From the NCBI RefSeq assembly GCF_036038375.1, contig NZ_CP107935.1:9548001-9612000 (forward strand): DNA of 64,000 nt, read 5' to 3'. This DNA is from Streptomyces sp. NBC_00414 (GTDB lineage Bacteria; Actinomycetota; Actinomycetes; Streptomycetales; Streptomycetaceae). The notes beneath the pieces are model-generated. The model had not been told where the DNA came from, searched no databases, and saw only the letters and a list, made by a program, of their open reading frames with translations. Shown one piece after another: positions 28,000 through 36,365 of the stretch (the stretch's first letter is position 1; each line of letters begins with the position of its first letter). The position numbers and the translations under genes are program-made.

Positions 28000-29742
28000 A
28001 TGAGCGCCCCGCACATCGCCCGGCCGGCGGGTGACGAGCACACCGCCCCCCGTCCACCCGAACCGACAGCCGCGGGCGAACGGCCGGGCCGTACAGGCGG
28101 GTTGCGGTGGTGTGTCGGGCTCGCACGGCACCGGCGGTGGCTGTACGCGCTGGCCGTCGTCGCGCTCCTCGCCGAGATGGCGGTGGCGATGGTCACCACC
28201 GCCGTCGAACAGACCCCCACCATCGACGAGCCCGTGTACGTGGCCACGGCCGAGGTCTACCTCAAGGAACGCAGCTTCCGTTACAACCCCGAACACCCGC
28301 CCCTGGGAAAGCTGATCATCGCGTCCGGCCTGGTGTTCACCGACGCGCGGCACGACCCCGACTTCGTCGGAAGCCAGACGGCGCTCGGACGGCACGTCCT
28401 GTACGAGACGGGCAACGACCCGGGCCGTCTGATGCTGTACGCACGCCTCCCGGTGATCGTCCTCACGCTGCTGTTCGGCCTGGTCGTCCTGGCGTTCGCC
28501 CGCGACCTCGCTGGACCGGCCGGCGGCCTCCTGGCCCTGGCCCTGTACGCGTTCTCCCCGGACGTCATCGCGAACGGCTCGCTGGCCACGCTCGACGTGC
28601 CCGCCGCCGGATTCCTGCTCACCACCGGCTGGCTCCTGTGGCGGGCGCGGCGGCGGCCGTACCTCTGCCTCCCGCTCGCGGGCGTGGCCCTGGGCGCGGC
28701 GGCGGCCACCAAGATGAGCGTGCTGCCGGTGGTTCCGGTGCTGATGCTGCCGGCCGTCCTGTCGTTCTGGCACGCCCGACGGACCCCGGGAGCCGACGCC
28801 CGCGCCCGGCTCAGGCTCCTCGCGTACGGGGCGGCGGCCGCCGTCGGCATGGCACTGGTCGCGGTCGCCGTCGTCTGGGCCACCTATCTCGTCGTCGACC
28901 CGCGGCTGCGCTGGGCGACGCCCGAGAACGTGCCGGACATCCGCGGGATGCGCGGCCGTGTCGCGGCCTGGCTGCCGTTCCCCGAGGCCTACCGGGACGG
29001 CATGCGCATCCAGTTCGGCTTCGAGTACGACGTCTGGGAGGGCTTCCTGTTCGGGCGGCTCTACGAGGGCTCGCTCTGGTACTACCTGCCTGCCGCGCTC
29101 CTGGTGAAGACCCCGCTCGGCATGCTCGCACTGTGGACCGCGGGCGCCGTCGCGATCCTGGCCGTACGCCGGCTGCGCCCCGCCGCGCCGTACGTGCTCG
29201 TCCCCGCCGCCGTACTCCTGGCCGTCTCGATGAACGGCGCCCGGGATCTCGGTGTGCGGTACGCCGTGTTCATGCCGATGTTCCTGGCGGTCGCCGCCGC
29301 CGGAGCGACGCTCTTCCGGCACCGCGCGGCCCACTGGGTGACGGTGGCGCTGGTCTGCTTCGTGGCGGTCAGCTCGCTGCGCGCCTACCCGTACTACCTG
29401 CCGTACTCCAACGAGGCGTTCGGCGGACCGTCGAAGACCCATCTGCGGCTGCACGACTCGAACGTCGACTGGGGCCAGGACCTGGGCCGCCTGGCGGACC
29501 ACCTAGACCGGCACCATCACGGCGAGCGGGTCTGGCTCGTCTACAAGGGCGCGGGCGTGCCCTCCTACTACGGCATCGACGCGTCCGACCCGCTCAAGGC
29601 CCCCCTCGGCGAGGTGCACGGGCTGCTGGTCGTGTCCGACTCCGCGGCGGCGAAGGCCGACGGACGCCTGGCCGCACTGCTCGACACCAGTACGCCGGTC
29701 GACGAGGTCGGCCACTCGATCACGGTGTACCGGCGCCGCTGA
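28000..29742 (+). CDS. PMT-type membrane glycosyltransferase (GT39-like)
   Basis: A 580-aa polytopic membrane protein. After about 50 cytoplasmic residues comes a first membrane helix, then the extracytoplasmic loop TIDEPVYVATAEVYLKE...NPEHPPLGKL, which matches the acidic and HPPLGK motifs of protein mannosyltransferase/ArnT-like enzymes. Around ten further membrane helices follow, ending in a periplasm-facing C-terminal domain (about 480-580). Such enzymes transfer a sugar from a polyprenyl-phosphate donor to protein or cell-wall glycan. The ATG at 28000 follows GGAAGG by 8 bases; a GTG at 27991 is possible. The acceptor is unknown. Confidence 0.82.
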   Translation: MSAPHIARPAGDEHTAPRPPEPTAAGERPGRTGGLRWCVGLARHRRWLYALAVVALLAEMAVAMVTTAVEQTPTIDEPVYVATAEVYLKERSFRYNPEHPPLGKLIIASGLVFTDARHDPDFVGSQTALGRHVLYETGNDPGRLMLYARLPVIVLTLLFGLVVLAFARDLAGPAGGLLALALYAFSPDVIANGSLATLDVPAAGFLLTTGWLLWRARRRPYLCLPLAGVALGAAAATKMSVLPVVPVLMLPAVLSFWHARRTPGADARARLRLLAYGAAAAVGMALVAVAVVWATYLVVDPRLRWATPENVPDIRGMRGRVAAWLPFPEAYRDGMRIQFGFEYDVWEGFLFGRLYEGSLWYYLPAALLVKTPLGMLALWTAGAVAILAVRRLRPAAPYVLVPAAVLLAVSMNGARDLGVRYAVFMPMFLAVAAAGATLFRHRAAHWVTVALVCFVAVSSLRAYPYYLPYSNEAFGGPSKTHLRLHDSNVDWGQDLGRLADHLDRHHHGERVWLVYKGAGVPSYYGIDASDPLKAPLGEVHGLLVVSDSAAAKADGRLAALLDTSTPVDEVGHSITVYRRR

Positions 29743-29827
29743 CGCGCACCGCCACGGGAGAAGAGCTCTGTCACATCCGGCACTTGGGCCCGACTGGTTC
29801 GGCCCGTCCGGCGGTATCGTCGAACTC

Positions 29828-30838
29828 ATGACGACGCGTCGCACGGGTCACACGAGTCGTGTGACGCGTGGGAGTCGCGTGCGAAGACGCGGCACGGCCA
29901 GGGCGCTCGTGACGGCCCTCATGTGCGTACTGGTGGCACTCCCCGCGAGAAGCGGTGCCGCGCCCGAGGCGGCCGCCGCACCGAACACCGCCCGTGACGT
30001 CTACGTCGGGACGTTCAACATCTACGGGAACATCGGCCACCGGGGAGACGCCGGTGACTGGATCAGGGACGAGGCCGACGCCGTCCGGGAGCTCACCCTC
30101 GGCGACACCGACCGGTGGCTGTTCATCGGCCTCCAGGAGGTCTGCAAGACGCAAGGGGAGCGGTTCGCAAGGGAGTTGGGCATGCGCAGCGCCTTCGTGG
30201 ACACCGGGACGGACTGCGCCGACGGCCAGCCGTACGGGAACACCATCCTCTTCCACTCGGCAGAGAGGCTCCTGCCGGCGGCACTGCTGCCCAACCCGGA
30301 CGGCAGGGGTGGCGAGCGGGGCATCATCTGTGCCGTCGTCCGTGTTCCGGAAGATCCGGACCGGTCGGGGCGGCCCGTCCCCGATCGGCCCGACTCCGAT
30401 CCGCCTGTCTCCCATCCGCCCGTCTCAGATCCGAGGGTGTCCGAACCACCCGTCACGGCCTGCAGTACGCACCTGAGCGTGGGCGAGACCAAGGACCGTG
30501 AGCGGCGGGCACAGACCGAGTTCATCCACGACGAATGGAAGCCGGACGGCACGCACGCGCTCGGCGCCGACGGCCCCGTCGTCCTCGCGGGAGACCTGAA
30601 CGCGCTGCCCGACGCGCGGGAGTTGGACGTCATGTACGGCGGCAACGCCGTCGAGGCGAGCGGCCCTCGTGAGGCCGGACCGCCGTACACCCGGGCGACC
30701 TACGACGACGGCCGCAAGCTCGACTACCTGTTCACCTGGGGTGAGCGGGGCGCCGGGCGCTGGCACTGCACCGGCACGCGCCGGACCGTCAACTCGGACC
30801 ACAGCTTCTACTACAGCGTGTTGTCGACAGGGGTCTGA
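29828..30838 (+). CDS. Secreted endonuclease/exonuclease/phosphatase-fold protein
   Basis: A 336-aa exported hydrolase of the EEP superfamily. The N-terminus is Arg-rich, then a hydrophobic signal (residues 24-50). Catalytic signatures are VGTFNIYGN (61-69), GLQEVC (101-106, metal-binding Glu), LAGDLNALPD and NSDHSFYYS (terminal Asp-His). Possible activities are nuclease, sphingomyelinase-like or phosphatase; sequence alone does not decide. Residues about 175-209 are an inserted run of D/P/V/S repeats, encoded by short DNA repeats (30350-30454). The 3' end overlaps the convergent acyltransferase gene by 28 bp. Confidence 0.82.
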   Translation: MTTRRTGHTSRVTRGSRVRRRGTARALVTALMCVLVALPARSGAAPEAAAAPNTARDVYVGTFNIYGNIGHRGDAGDWIRDEADAVRELTLGDTDRWLFIGLQEVCKTQGERFARELGMRSAFVDTGTDCADGQPYGNTILFHSAERLLPAALLPNPDGRGGERGIICAVVRVPEDPDRSGRPVPDRPDSDPPVSHPPVSDPRVSEPPVTACSTHLSVGETKDRERRAQTEFIHDEWKPDGTHALGADGPVVLAGDLNALPDARELDVMYGGNAVEASGPREAGPPYTRATYDDGRKLDYLFTWGERGAGRWHCTGTRRTVNSDHSFYYSVLSTGV

Positions 30839-32574
30839 AAAGCAGCTGCCGGACGAGCGGGCAGCCCCGGTACGGGTGAGCGGGCGGCCTCGGGGCGGTG
30901 GACGCCACGCGGCCGGTACCCCAGCCGGTCCGCGACCCCCGCGAGATCGGCGAGCAGCCAGACGATGGCCAGCCACATCTCGGTGCCCTGGAGACCGGGT
31001 TCCCGGCCGGGGCCCGTACCTTGCTCACCCGGCGGGCCGAAGCCGAATCCCGTTCCGTCCCGCCACTCTCCCAGCGCGTGAGCCAACTGCTCCCCGGCCC
31101 AGGCTCGCGCCTCGGCGGTCCGGTGGCCGCTCTGCCGCCCGGCGAGCCACAGCGGGTGGGCGACGTCCAGCACGTTGCACGCGTTCTGCCGGCCCGCGGC
31201 GAACCAGCGCGGGTCCCCGCCGTGGGCGAGCGCGGTGTCCACCGCCCGCTCCGCGTACGGCAGTGGGAGCCCGAACTGGGCGAACGAGCCGCGTGTGAGC
31301 CGGTAGTAGCCGTTGACGAGCTGCAGTCGGCCCTCAGCCGGTGAGGGAGTCCCGCCCCACATCCCGGTCCATGGATCCACCCGGGTGCTCAGCCAGCCGA
31401 ACAGCGCCTCCAGAGTGCCCGGTTCGCCCGCTCCGGCGCCCAGCCCGAGGTTGTGGTGCGCGCCGGTCGTCCAGCAGTCCACCCAGGCACCGGCCGACCA
31501 TGCCCGGGTCTGCCAGGGCAGTGCCTCCAGGCGTGCGACCAGTCGGCCCGCCGTCATGCGTTCCACGGTGCGGACCGGGTGGGCGAAGCGGGAGCCCAGC
31601 AGATCCAGCGCGTAGCCCACGGACAGCACGTGGTACTCGGCTGCGCCGTCGTCGATCCAGCCGTCCGCCGCCCGGGCGGGCAGTACGCCGGGGCCGCCGT
31701 CGCGGGCGAGTTCGGGCACCAGTCCGTCGGTGGGGTCCTGCAGGGCGCGCAGCCGCTCGGCGTGCTCGGCGGCGGTCAGCTGCGGCGGGGACGAGCCCAG
31801 GAGCAGATCGGCGATCTCCACGGCGTCGCAGTGGGCGCGGACGGTCGGCGGAGCGCCGGGCCGGTCGCGGTACCGGCCCGCGTCGGCGTCCCAGGCGCGG
31901 GCGAGGAGGTCCGCGGCCTGCGACCGGGCACGGTCGGCGAACAGGGCGACCGCGTCCCCGAGTCCGCCACCGCTCTCCGCCGTCGCGCGCCGGGAGGGAC
32001 CGAGGTCGCGCCGGTCGCGCAGTCTGCGGGCCGGGTTGCCGGCGGCGACCGACCAGGGCGGCAGGTCCTTGGTCACGACCGCTCCCGCGCCCACCACGCA
32101 GTGGTCGCCGATGGTCACCCCGTCCAGCACGACGACGTTCGAGCCGATCCACACGTCGTCGCCGACGGTGATGCCCTCGCTGGTGAGCGGCTGCCGGTGC
32201 ACGGGCCGGTCGGGCGCGAACCCGTGGTTGAAGCCGAGCAGCGAACTGTGGGCGCCGATCCGCACCCCGTCCCCCAGCGCGATCCGCCCCCGCACGGTGG
32301 CGTACGGATTGACGGTGCAGTCGGAGCCCGTAGTCACCTCGCCGGTGACGTAGGCATGCCCGGCGATGTACGAGTTCCCGCCGAGACGCAGCACGTCGGT
32401 GAAGACTCCGGCGGCGGGCGAGACGAAGCAGCGCGGGCCGATGCTCGCCCCGCCGTCCGCCAGGCGCTTCTGGTGTGCGGCCTGGGCGTCCCGTTGCCCG
32501 GCGGAGGCGCGATCGCCGAAGTCCCAGGGGCAGTGGTCGAAGTAGGAGTCGTCGAGGGCGCTTTCCGAATCCAT
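30811..32574 (-). CDS. Hexapeptide acyltransferase fused to helical domain
   Basis: A 587-aa protein with two parts. Residues about 40-185 form a left-handed beta-helix of hexapeptide repeats (GGNSYIAGHAYV, GDGVRIGAHSSLLGFNH, GDDVWIGSNVVVLDGVTIGDHCVVGAGAVVTKDL), typical of maltose/galactoside O-acetyltransferases; the catalytic-type His sits in GFNHGF. Residues about 215-560 are Trp/Ala-rich helices (WSAGAWVDCWTTGAHHNLG, LVNGYYRLTRGSFAQFG) resembling an alpha/alpha toroid of sugar-processing enzymes. It probably acetylates a saccharide, with the second domain binding or processing it. The start is the ATG at 32572-32574. It is cytoplasmic. Confidence 0.8.
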   Translation of the reverse strand: MDSESALDDSYFDHCPWDFGDRASAGQRDAQAAHQKRLADGGASIGPRCFVSPAAGVFTDVLRLGGNSYIAGHAYVTGEVTTGSDCTVNPYATVRGRIALGDGVRIGAHSSLLGFNHGFAPDRPVHRQPLTSEGITVGDDVWIGSNVVVLDGVTIGDHCVVGAGAVVTKDLPPWSVAAGNPARRLRDRRDLGPSRRATAESGGGLGDAVALFADRARSQAADLLARAWDADAGRYRDRPGAPPTVRAHCDAVEIADLLLGSSPPQLTAAEHAERLRALQDPTDGLVPELARDGGPGVLPARAADGWIDDGAAEYHVLSVGYALDLLGSRFAHPVRTVERMTAGRLVARLEALPWQTRAWSAGAWVDCWTTGAHHNLGLGAGAGEPGTLEALFGWLSTRVDPWTGMWGGTPSPAEGRLQLVNGYYRLTRGSFAQFGLPLPYAERAVDTALAHGGDPRWFAAGRQNACNVLDVAHPLWLAGRQSGHRTAEARAWAGEQLAHALGEWRDGTGFGFGPPGEQGTGPGREPGLQGTEMWLAIVWLLADLAGVADRLGYRPRGVHRPEAARSPVPGLPARPAAAFQTPVDNTL

Positions 32575-32699
32575 CACACCTGAGCATAGAGAGCGCTTAC
32601 CCTCCCGGCAATGTCGCCGGATGCCGGGTAAGGGGCCGAACGGAGGTACAAGGCACGGCCTCCGGCCCCTCGGGCCGTAACGTGACCACGGCAGCCCGG

Positions 32700-32835
32700 A
32701 TGCTGTGCCCCGACCCCGAGCCCACCCTTGAAACCAACCCAACCTGGAACCCGACCCGACCCGACCCGACCCTGAACCCAACCTCGACCACGACCCGAGC
32801 TCGACCCCGACCCCGGTCCGAGTCCGACACGAACC
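32700..32835. repeat. Low-complexity CCCGA repeat tract
   Basis: Between the divergent acyltransferase and DUF6629 genes lies a tract dominated by CCCGA/CCAAC units. Positions 32750-32772 are four perfect CCCGA copies and a partial fifth; degenerate units extend on both sides. Such a pentamer array could change length by slippage. The rest of the 273-base gap (32575-32847) must hold both promoters, though no boxes are clear. Confidence 0.65.
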
Positions 32836-32847
32836 CTTGGTGGCGCG

Positions 32848-33492
32848 ATGTGCTTCAGTGCGACGGCCGATCTCGTGGCGGGCTGTGGCATCGCCGCCGT
32901 CGGGGTGGCCTGCGTGGCGCGGACCCGCAGGGCGGTCGACCTGCCGATGGTCGCGCTGCCCCTGATCCTGGGCGTGCATCAGATCGTCGAGTCCCTGGTC
33001 TGGCGCTCCGGCGGTGGTACGGGACCGGCCACCGTGGCCTGGGCGGCGATCGCCCTGCCGCTGCTGGCGGTGTGGGTGCCCGTGGGCGTGCTGTGCGTGG
33101 CACCGCCGGACGCGCGGCGCCGGCTCATGATCCCTCTCGTCGCGGGAATCGCCACCGCGGCCGTCCTCTCGGCCCGCCTCGCCTCGCACGGTGTGACGGC
33201 AGAGATCCGCGGCCACACCGTCGGCTACGCCGTCTCGTTGCCCGCTCCGGAGGTGCTCGTGGCGGGCTATCTGCTGGCCACGATCGGCGCGCTGTTGCTC
33301 TCCGGCGACCGGATCCTGCACATTCTCGGCATCCTGGTGACCGTGGGCGCGGCGACCTGCTGGGCGCTGTGGGAGGCGGAGTTCGTCTCTACGTGGTGCG
33401 CGTTCGCGGCGGTGTGCTCGCTGGTGATGTACGCGTGGGTGCGCGGGAGGTCCGTGTCGCCGGTCGCACCCCGGACGTTCGTCGAAGGGTGA
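32848..33492 (+). CDS. DUF6629 family membrane protein
   Basis: A 214-aa integral membrane protein with about seven hydrophobic segments. It begins MCFSATADLVAG, and residues 33-52 read LPMVALPLILGVHQIVESLV, which matches my memory of the DUF6629 family. The conserved H and E in the second helix may be functional. No role is known. The ATG at 32848 lies directly after the CCCGA repeat tract. No recognisable ribosome site is present, so translation may be leaderless or weak. Confidence 0.75.
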   Translation: MCFSATADLVAGCGIAAVGVACVARTRRAVDLPMVALPLILGVHQIVESLVWRSGGGTGPATVAWAAIALPLLAVWVPVGVLCVAPPDARRRLMIPLVAGIATAAVLSARLASHGVTAEIRGHTVGYAVSLPAPEVLVAGYLLATIGALLLSGDRILHILGILVTVGAATCWALWEAEFVSTWCAFAAVCSLVMYAWVRGRSVSPVAPRTFVEG

Positions 33493-33560
33493 AGGCGGCC
33501 CGCGGGCGACGGTGCCCCTGGACGGGGCCGGCCGCACCCGGTCGGCTTCCGGGCGCGGCC

Positions 33561-33650
33561 GTGACAGTGCCTCCGGTGTTCAGAACGCGGCGGTGACAGT
33601 GCCTCCGGTGTTCAGAACGCGGCGGTGACAGTGCCTCCGGGGTTCAGAAG
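33561..33650. repeat. Three 32-bp tandem repeats at protease gene end
   Basis: A unit starting GTGACAGTGCCTCCGG repeats at 33561, 33593 and 33625 with an exact 32-base period; the third copy carries one change and overlaps the stop of the M4 protease gene. Each copy contains TTCAGAA, which reads TTCTGA on the coding strand, so the gene's last codons and stop appear duplicated twice downstream. Confidence 0.85.
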
Positions 33651-36037
33651 GTGATGCTCCAGCTGTCGAGGTGGCCGGGGTCGACGGTGAAGATGCCGGG
33701 TGTGTTGTCCGTGACGCGCAGCTTCCACGTGCCGTTGGCCGGGAGCGCCGACGCGTCGACCGTGAAGGTCGCGTGCAGTTCGGAACCGGTGTCCCAGACG
33801 AAGTCCTTCACGAGCAGCGCAGTGCCGTCCTCGCCGACCAGGTGGATGACCTGGCCGCCGATGAAGTCGTGCACCAGGTCGACGGTCACCTTGAGGTCGC
33901 TGGAGGCGTTGCCCTCGCGGCCGGTGACGACGATCGGCGACTCGATGGTGCGCCAGTTGGGGATGTCGAAGCGGTCGGGATTGACGAAGTGGTCGCCGCC
34001 GGAGGCCAGGACCGTCCAGGTGAAGGAGAGCGTCCGGGTCTCCGCGGCGGAGTTCCTGATGGTGACGGCGGCCGGGAAGGCACCGGCCGTGGTCGGGGTC
34101 CCGGAGAGGAGCCCGGTGGCGCGGTCGATGGACACGCCGTCCGGCAGACCGGTGGCGGAGTAGGTCAGGGCGCCGGGCCGGGTGGTCGTCGCCTCGATCG
34201 GACGGCTGGTCGGCTGGCCCACCGCGGAGTCCCGGGCGGAGGGGGCCTTCGCGGCGATGTGGTTGACGTAGCGCGGGCCGACGTTGACGGCCGCCCAGGC
34301 GTTGCCGACCGCTTCGTACGCGTCGCTCGACGTGCCGAACAGGTCGGCCGCGGCCTGCAGTGTGGCGGTACGGGCTCCCGCGTAGTCGGTGTTGCTGGTC
34401 ATGTAGCGGGTCAGGGCCCGGTACCAGACGTTGGTGGCGTTGTGCAGGCCGAGGCCCGCGACCGGCAGGCCGTCGTAGGTGGGGCTGTCGTAGGCGACGC
34501 CCTCGACGGTCTTCTCGCCGCTGCCCTCGGCGAGCAGATAGAAGAAGTGATTGCCCACGCCGGAGCTGAAGTGCGGGTCGAGCTTGCGGGTCTGCTCGGT
34601 CCAGTGGTCCTGCGAAGTGCCCTTCGCGGAGGCGTCCTTGGAAGGCTGGTCCATGTACCGCAGGGGCTTCCCGGTGCCGCGCACGTCGGCCAGTTCGCCG
34701 ATCCGGTAGTCCGGCACGTCCTCGGCGCTGTCGGCGAAGAACTCCACGGCGGTGCCCATGATGTCGCTGGTGGCCTCGTTGAGACCGCCCGATTCACCGG
34801 AGTACGTGAGGTCGGCGGTCGCGGAGGTGACGCCGTGGGTCATCTCGTGGGCCGCGATGTCGAGTTCGGTGAGCGGCCGGGCGTCGTTCAGACCGTCGCC
34901 GTACGTCATGCAGAAGCAGAGGTCGTCCCAGAAGGCGTTGGCGTACCCCTTGCCGTAGTGCACCCGGGAACGGGCGCCGACGCCGTCGTCCGCGATGCCG
35001 TTGCGGCCGAACCGGTCGTGGTAGAAGTCCCAGGTCTTCTGCGCCCCGTAGGCGGCGTCCACGGCGGCCGTCTGCCGGTCGGCGGGCGTACCGTCGCCCC
35101 AGACATCGTTGTCATCCGTCAGGGGGACGCCGTTGCCGCCCGCGCTGATGTCGTACGTCGTGTGCCCGCCGCGCTGCGGATCGGTCAGCCGGTAGAGGTC
35201 GCCGTCGCGTACGGACCCGACCTGCACGGTGCCGCTGTACTGGCTCGTCCCCGTACCGGGGTGGACCTGCTCGAAGCTCCCCAGCCGGGCTCCGCTGTCG
35301 GCGTCGGTCACCACCCGCAGACTGCTCGGAGTCCCGTCCTCCTGAACGCCGTTGACGACGCTCTCCCAGGCCAGCACCGGTTCGGCGGCGCCTTCGCCCG
35401 CCCAGACGACGAGCCGTGGCGCGCCTTCCGCCGCGGCCTCGTCCGTCTTCTGCGACTCGGCCGCCGCGAGAGCGGACTCGGCCGCCTTCGCGGCCGGCAC
35501 GGAGGCCTTCGTCGTCGGTACGGAGATCGTGGCCGGCGACGACTTGGAGACGCTGAGGGCCTTGCGGCGCTCGTGTACCACCAGGTCGCCGCCGAGGACG
35601 GGCAGTCCGGCGAACGTACGCTCGTAGCGGGTGTGCACGGTGCCGTCGGCGTCCTTGATGACGTCCTTCGGTATCAGCTTCTCCCGCTCGCCCAGCTTCA
35701 GGGAACGGGCCGTGGCCGTACGGGAGTCGGTCGCCGCGGCGAGCAGTTTCTTCCGCTGGGCCGGGGAGAGGGTGACGGTTTCGGCGCCGGGTCTGGGTTC
35801 CGCCTCGATCTGCCGGGGCGTCCGATCGGCGCGGGCGGCCTCGGGTTCGGCGCTCCAGGCGGGGAGCGTCGAACCCAACAGCGCGACCATCGCGCCGAGG
35901 ACCGTCGCCGTCGTGCGCGAACGCACACGGGTGCGACGCCGGGACGCCGAAGGGCCCGCGGAAGTCGGGGAGTCCGGGGAGTCCGCGGGGCTCGGGGGTG
36001 AGGCCGCCGTCCCGGTCGTACGGGGAATGTCCGTCAC
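33644..36037 (-). CDS. Secreted M4 (thermolysin-like) metalloprotease
   Basis: A 797-aa zinc endopeptidase precursor. A long N-terminus with a signal segment (about 40-65) is followed by an FTP/PepSY-type propeptide (about 90-270). The catalytic domain carries HEMTH at 397-401 and the third zinc ligand in GGLNEATSD (E421). After it come an Ig-like putative-Ig domain (about 600-675, YSATGLPDGVSIDRATGLLSGTP) and a C-terminal P/proprotein-convertase-like domain (about 690-797). It should be secreted and self-processed. The GTG at 36035-36037 has AGGAG eight bases upstream. Its 3' end lies in a 32-bp tandem repeat. Confidence 0.92.
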   Translation of the reverse strand: MTDIPRTTGTAASPPSPADSPDSPTSAGPSASRRRTRVRSRTTATVLGAMVALLGSTLPAWSAEPEAARADRTPRQIEAEPRPGAETVTLSPAQRKKLLAAATDSRTATARSLKLGEREKLIPKDVIKDADGTVHTRYERTFAGLPVLGGDLVVHERRKALSVSKSSPATISVPTTKASVPAAKAAESALAAAESQKTDEAAAEGAPRLVVWAGEGAAEPVLAWESVVNGVQEDGTPSSLRVVTDADSGARLGSFEQVHPGTGTSQYSGTVQVGSVRDGDLYRLTDPQRGGHTTYDISAGGNGVPLTDDNDVWGDGTPADRQTAAVDAAYGAQKTWDFYHDRFGRNGIADDGVGARSRVHYGKGYANAFWDDLCFCMTYGDGLNDARPLTELDIAAHEMTHGVTSATADLTYSGESGGLNEATSDIMGTAVEFFADSAEDVPDYRIGELADVRGTGKPLRYMDQPSKDASAKGTSQDHWTEQTRKLDPHFSSGVGNHFFYLLAEGSGEKTVEGVAYDSPTYDGLPVAGLGLHNATNVWYRALTRYMTSNTDYAGARTATLQAAADLFGTSSDAYEAVGNAWAAVNVGPRYVNHIAAKAPSARDSAVGQPTSRPIEATTTRPGALTYSATGLPDGVSIDRATGLLSGTPTTAGAFPAAVTIRNSAAETRTLSFTWTVLASGGDHFVNPDRFDIPNWRTIESPIVVTGREGNASSDLKVTVDLVHDFIGGQVIHLVGEDGTALLVKDFVWDTGSELHATFTVDASALPANGTWKLRVTDNTPGIFTVDPGHLDSWSITF

Positions 36038-36365
36038 TGCTGCAACTCCTGGTGTCCGGCCGCCTGGTGACGGCACGTCAGATGTAGGGCCGGAGGGAGT
36101 GACGCCCCCGGTGGGAGATGGTGCGAGAGACGACCGCGCGAGTCACTGGATCGTTTCAGCGGGAGGAGTGACTGTCACCACTGCGGAGATCATTGTCCGG
36201 AATACGGTCAGCGGCCGTCCGTCGGGAGCATCGCCGCGCGTGGCTGATCACATGGGCCTTTACGTGGTGGCAACACGGCTTTCATCGGCCACTTTGGCCA
36301 CTTCTCGCCCTATGGCCGACCCCCGGGACCGACCCCCGAGACCGGTCCCCGTGGTGGGTGGTCCG
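36038..36365. other. Intergenic region, protease promoter and terminator
   Basis: These 328 bases lie between two leftward genes. The part near 36130-36200 holds GTGAC-T-GTCAC, a perfect 11-bp palindrome, and probably the protease promoter. A hairpin at 36325-36349 ends the upstream regulator gene. No gene is apparent. Confidence 0.5.
36325..36349 (-). terminator. Hairpin after regulator gene
   Basis: GGGACCG (36325-36331) and CGGTCCC (36343-36349) pair perfectly around an 11-base loop, 17 bases past the stop at 36366. Confidence 0.5.

Noticed and set aside
32700..32835. CCCGA tract as a possible coding region
   Set aside because: Open frames here are low-complexity repeats such as VGSGRV with no ribosome site or conservation expected.
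33561..33650. Regularly spaced repeats that might be CRISPR
   Set aside because: The 32-bp units are directly contiguous, with no unique spacers and no cas genes nearby.
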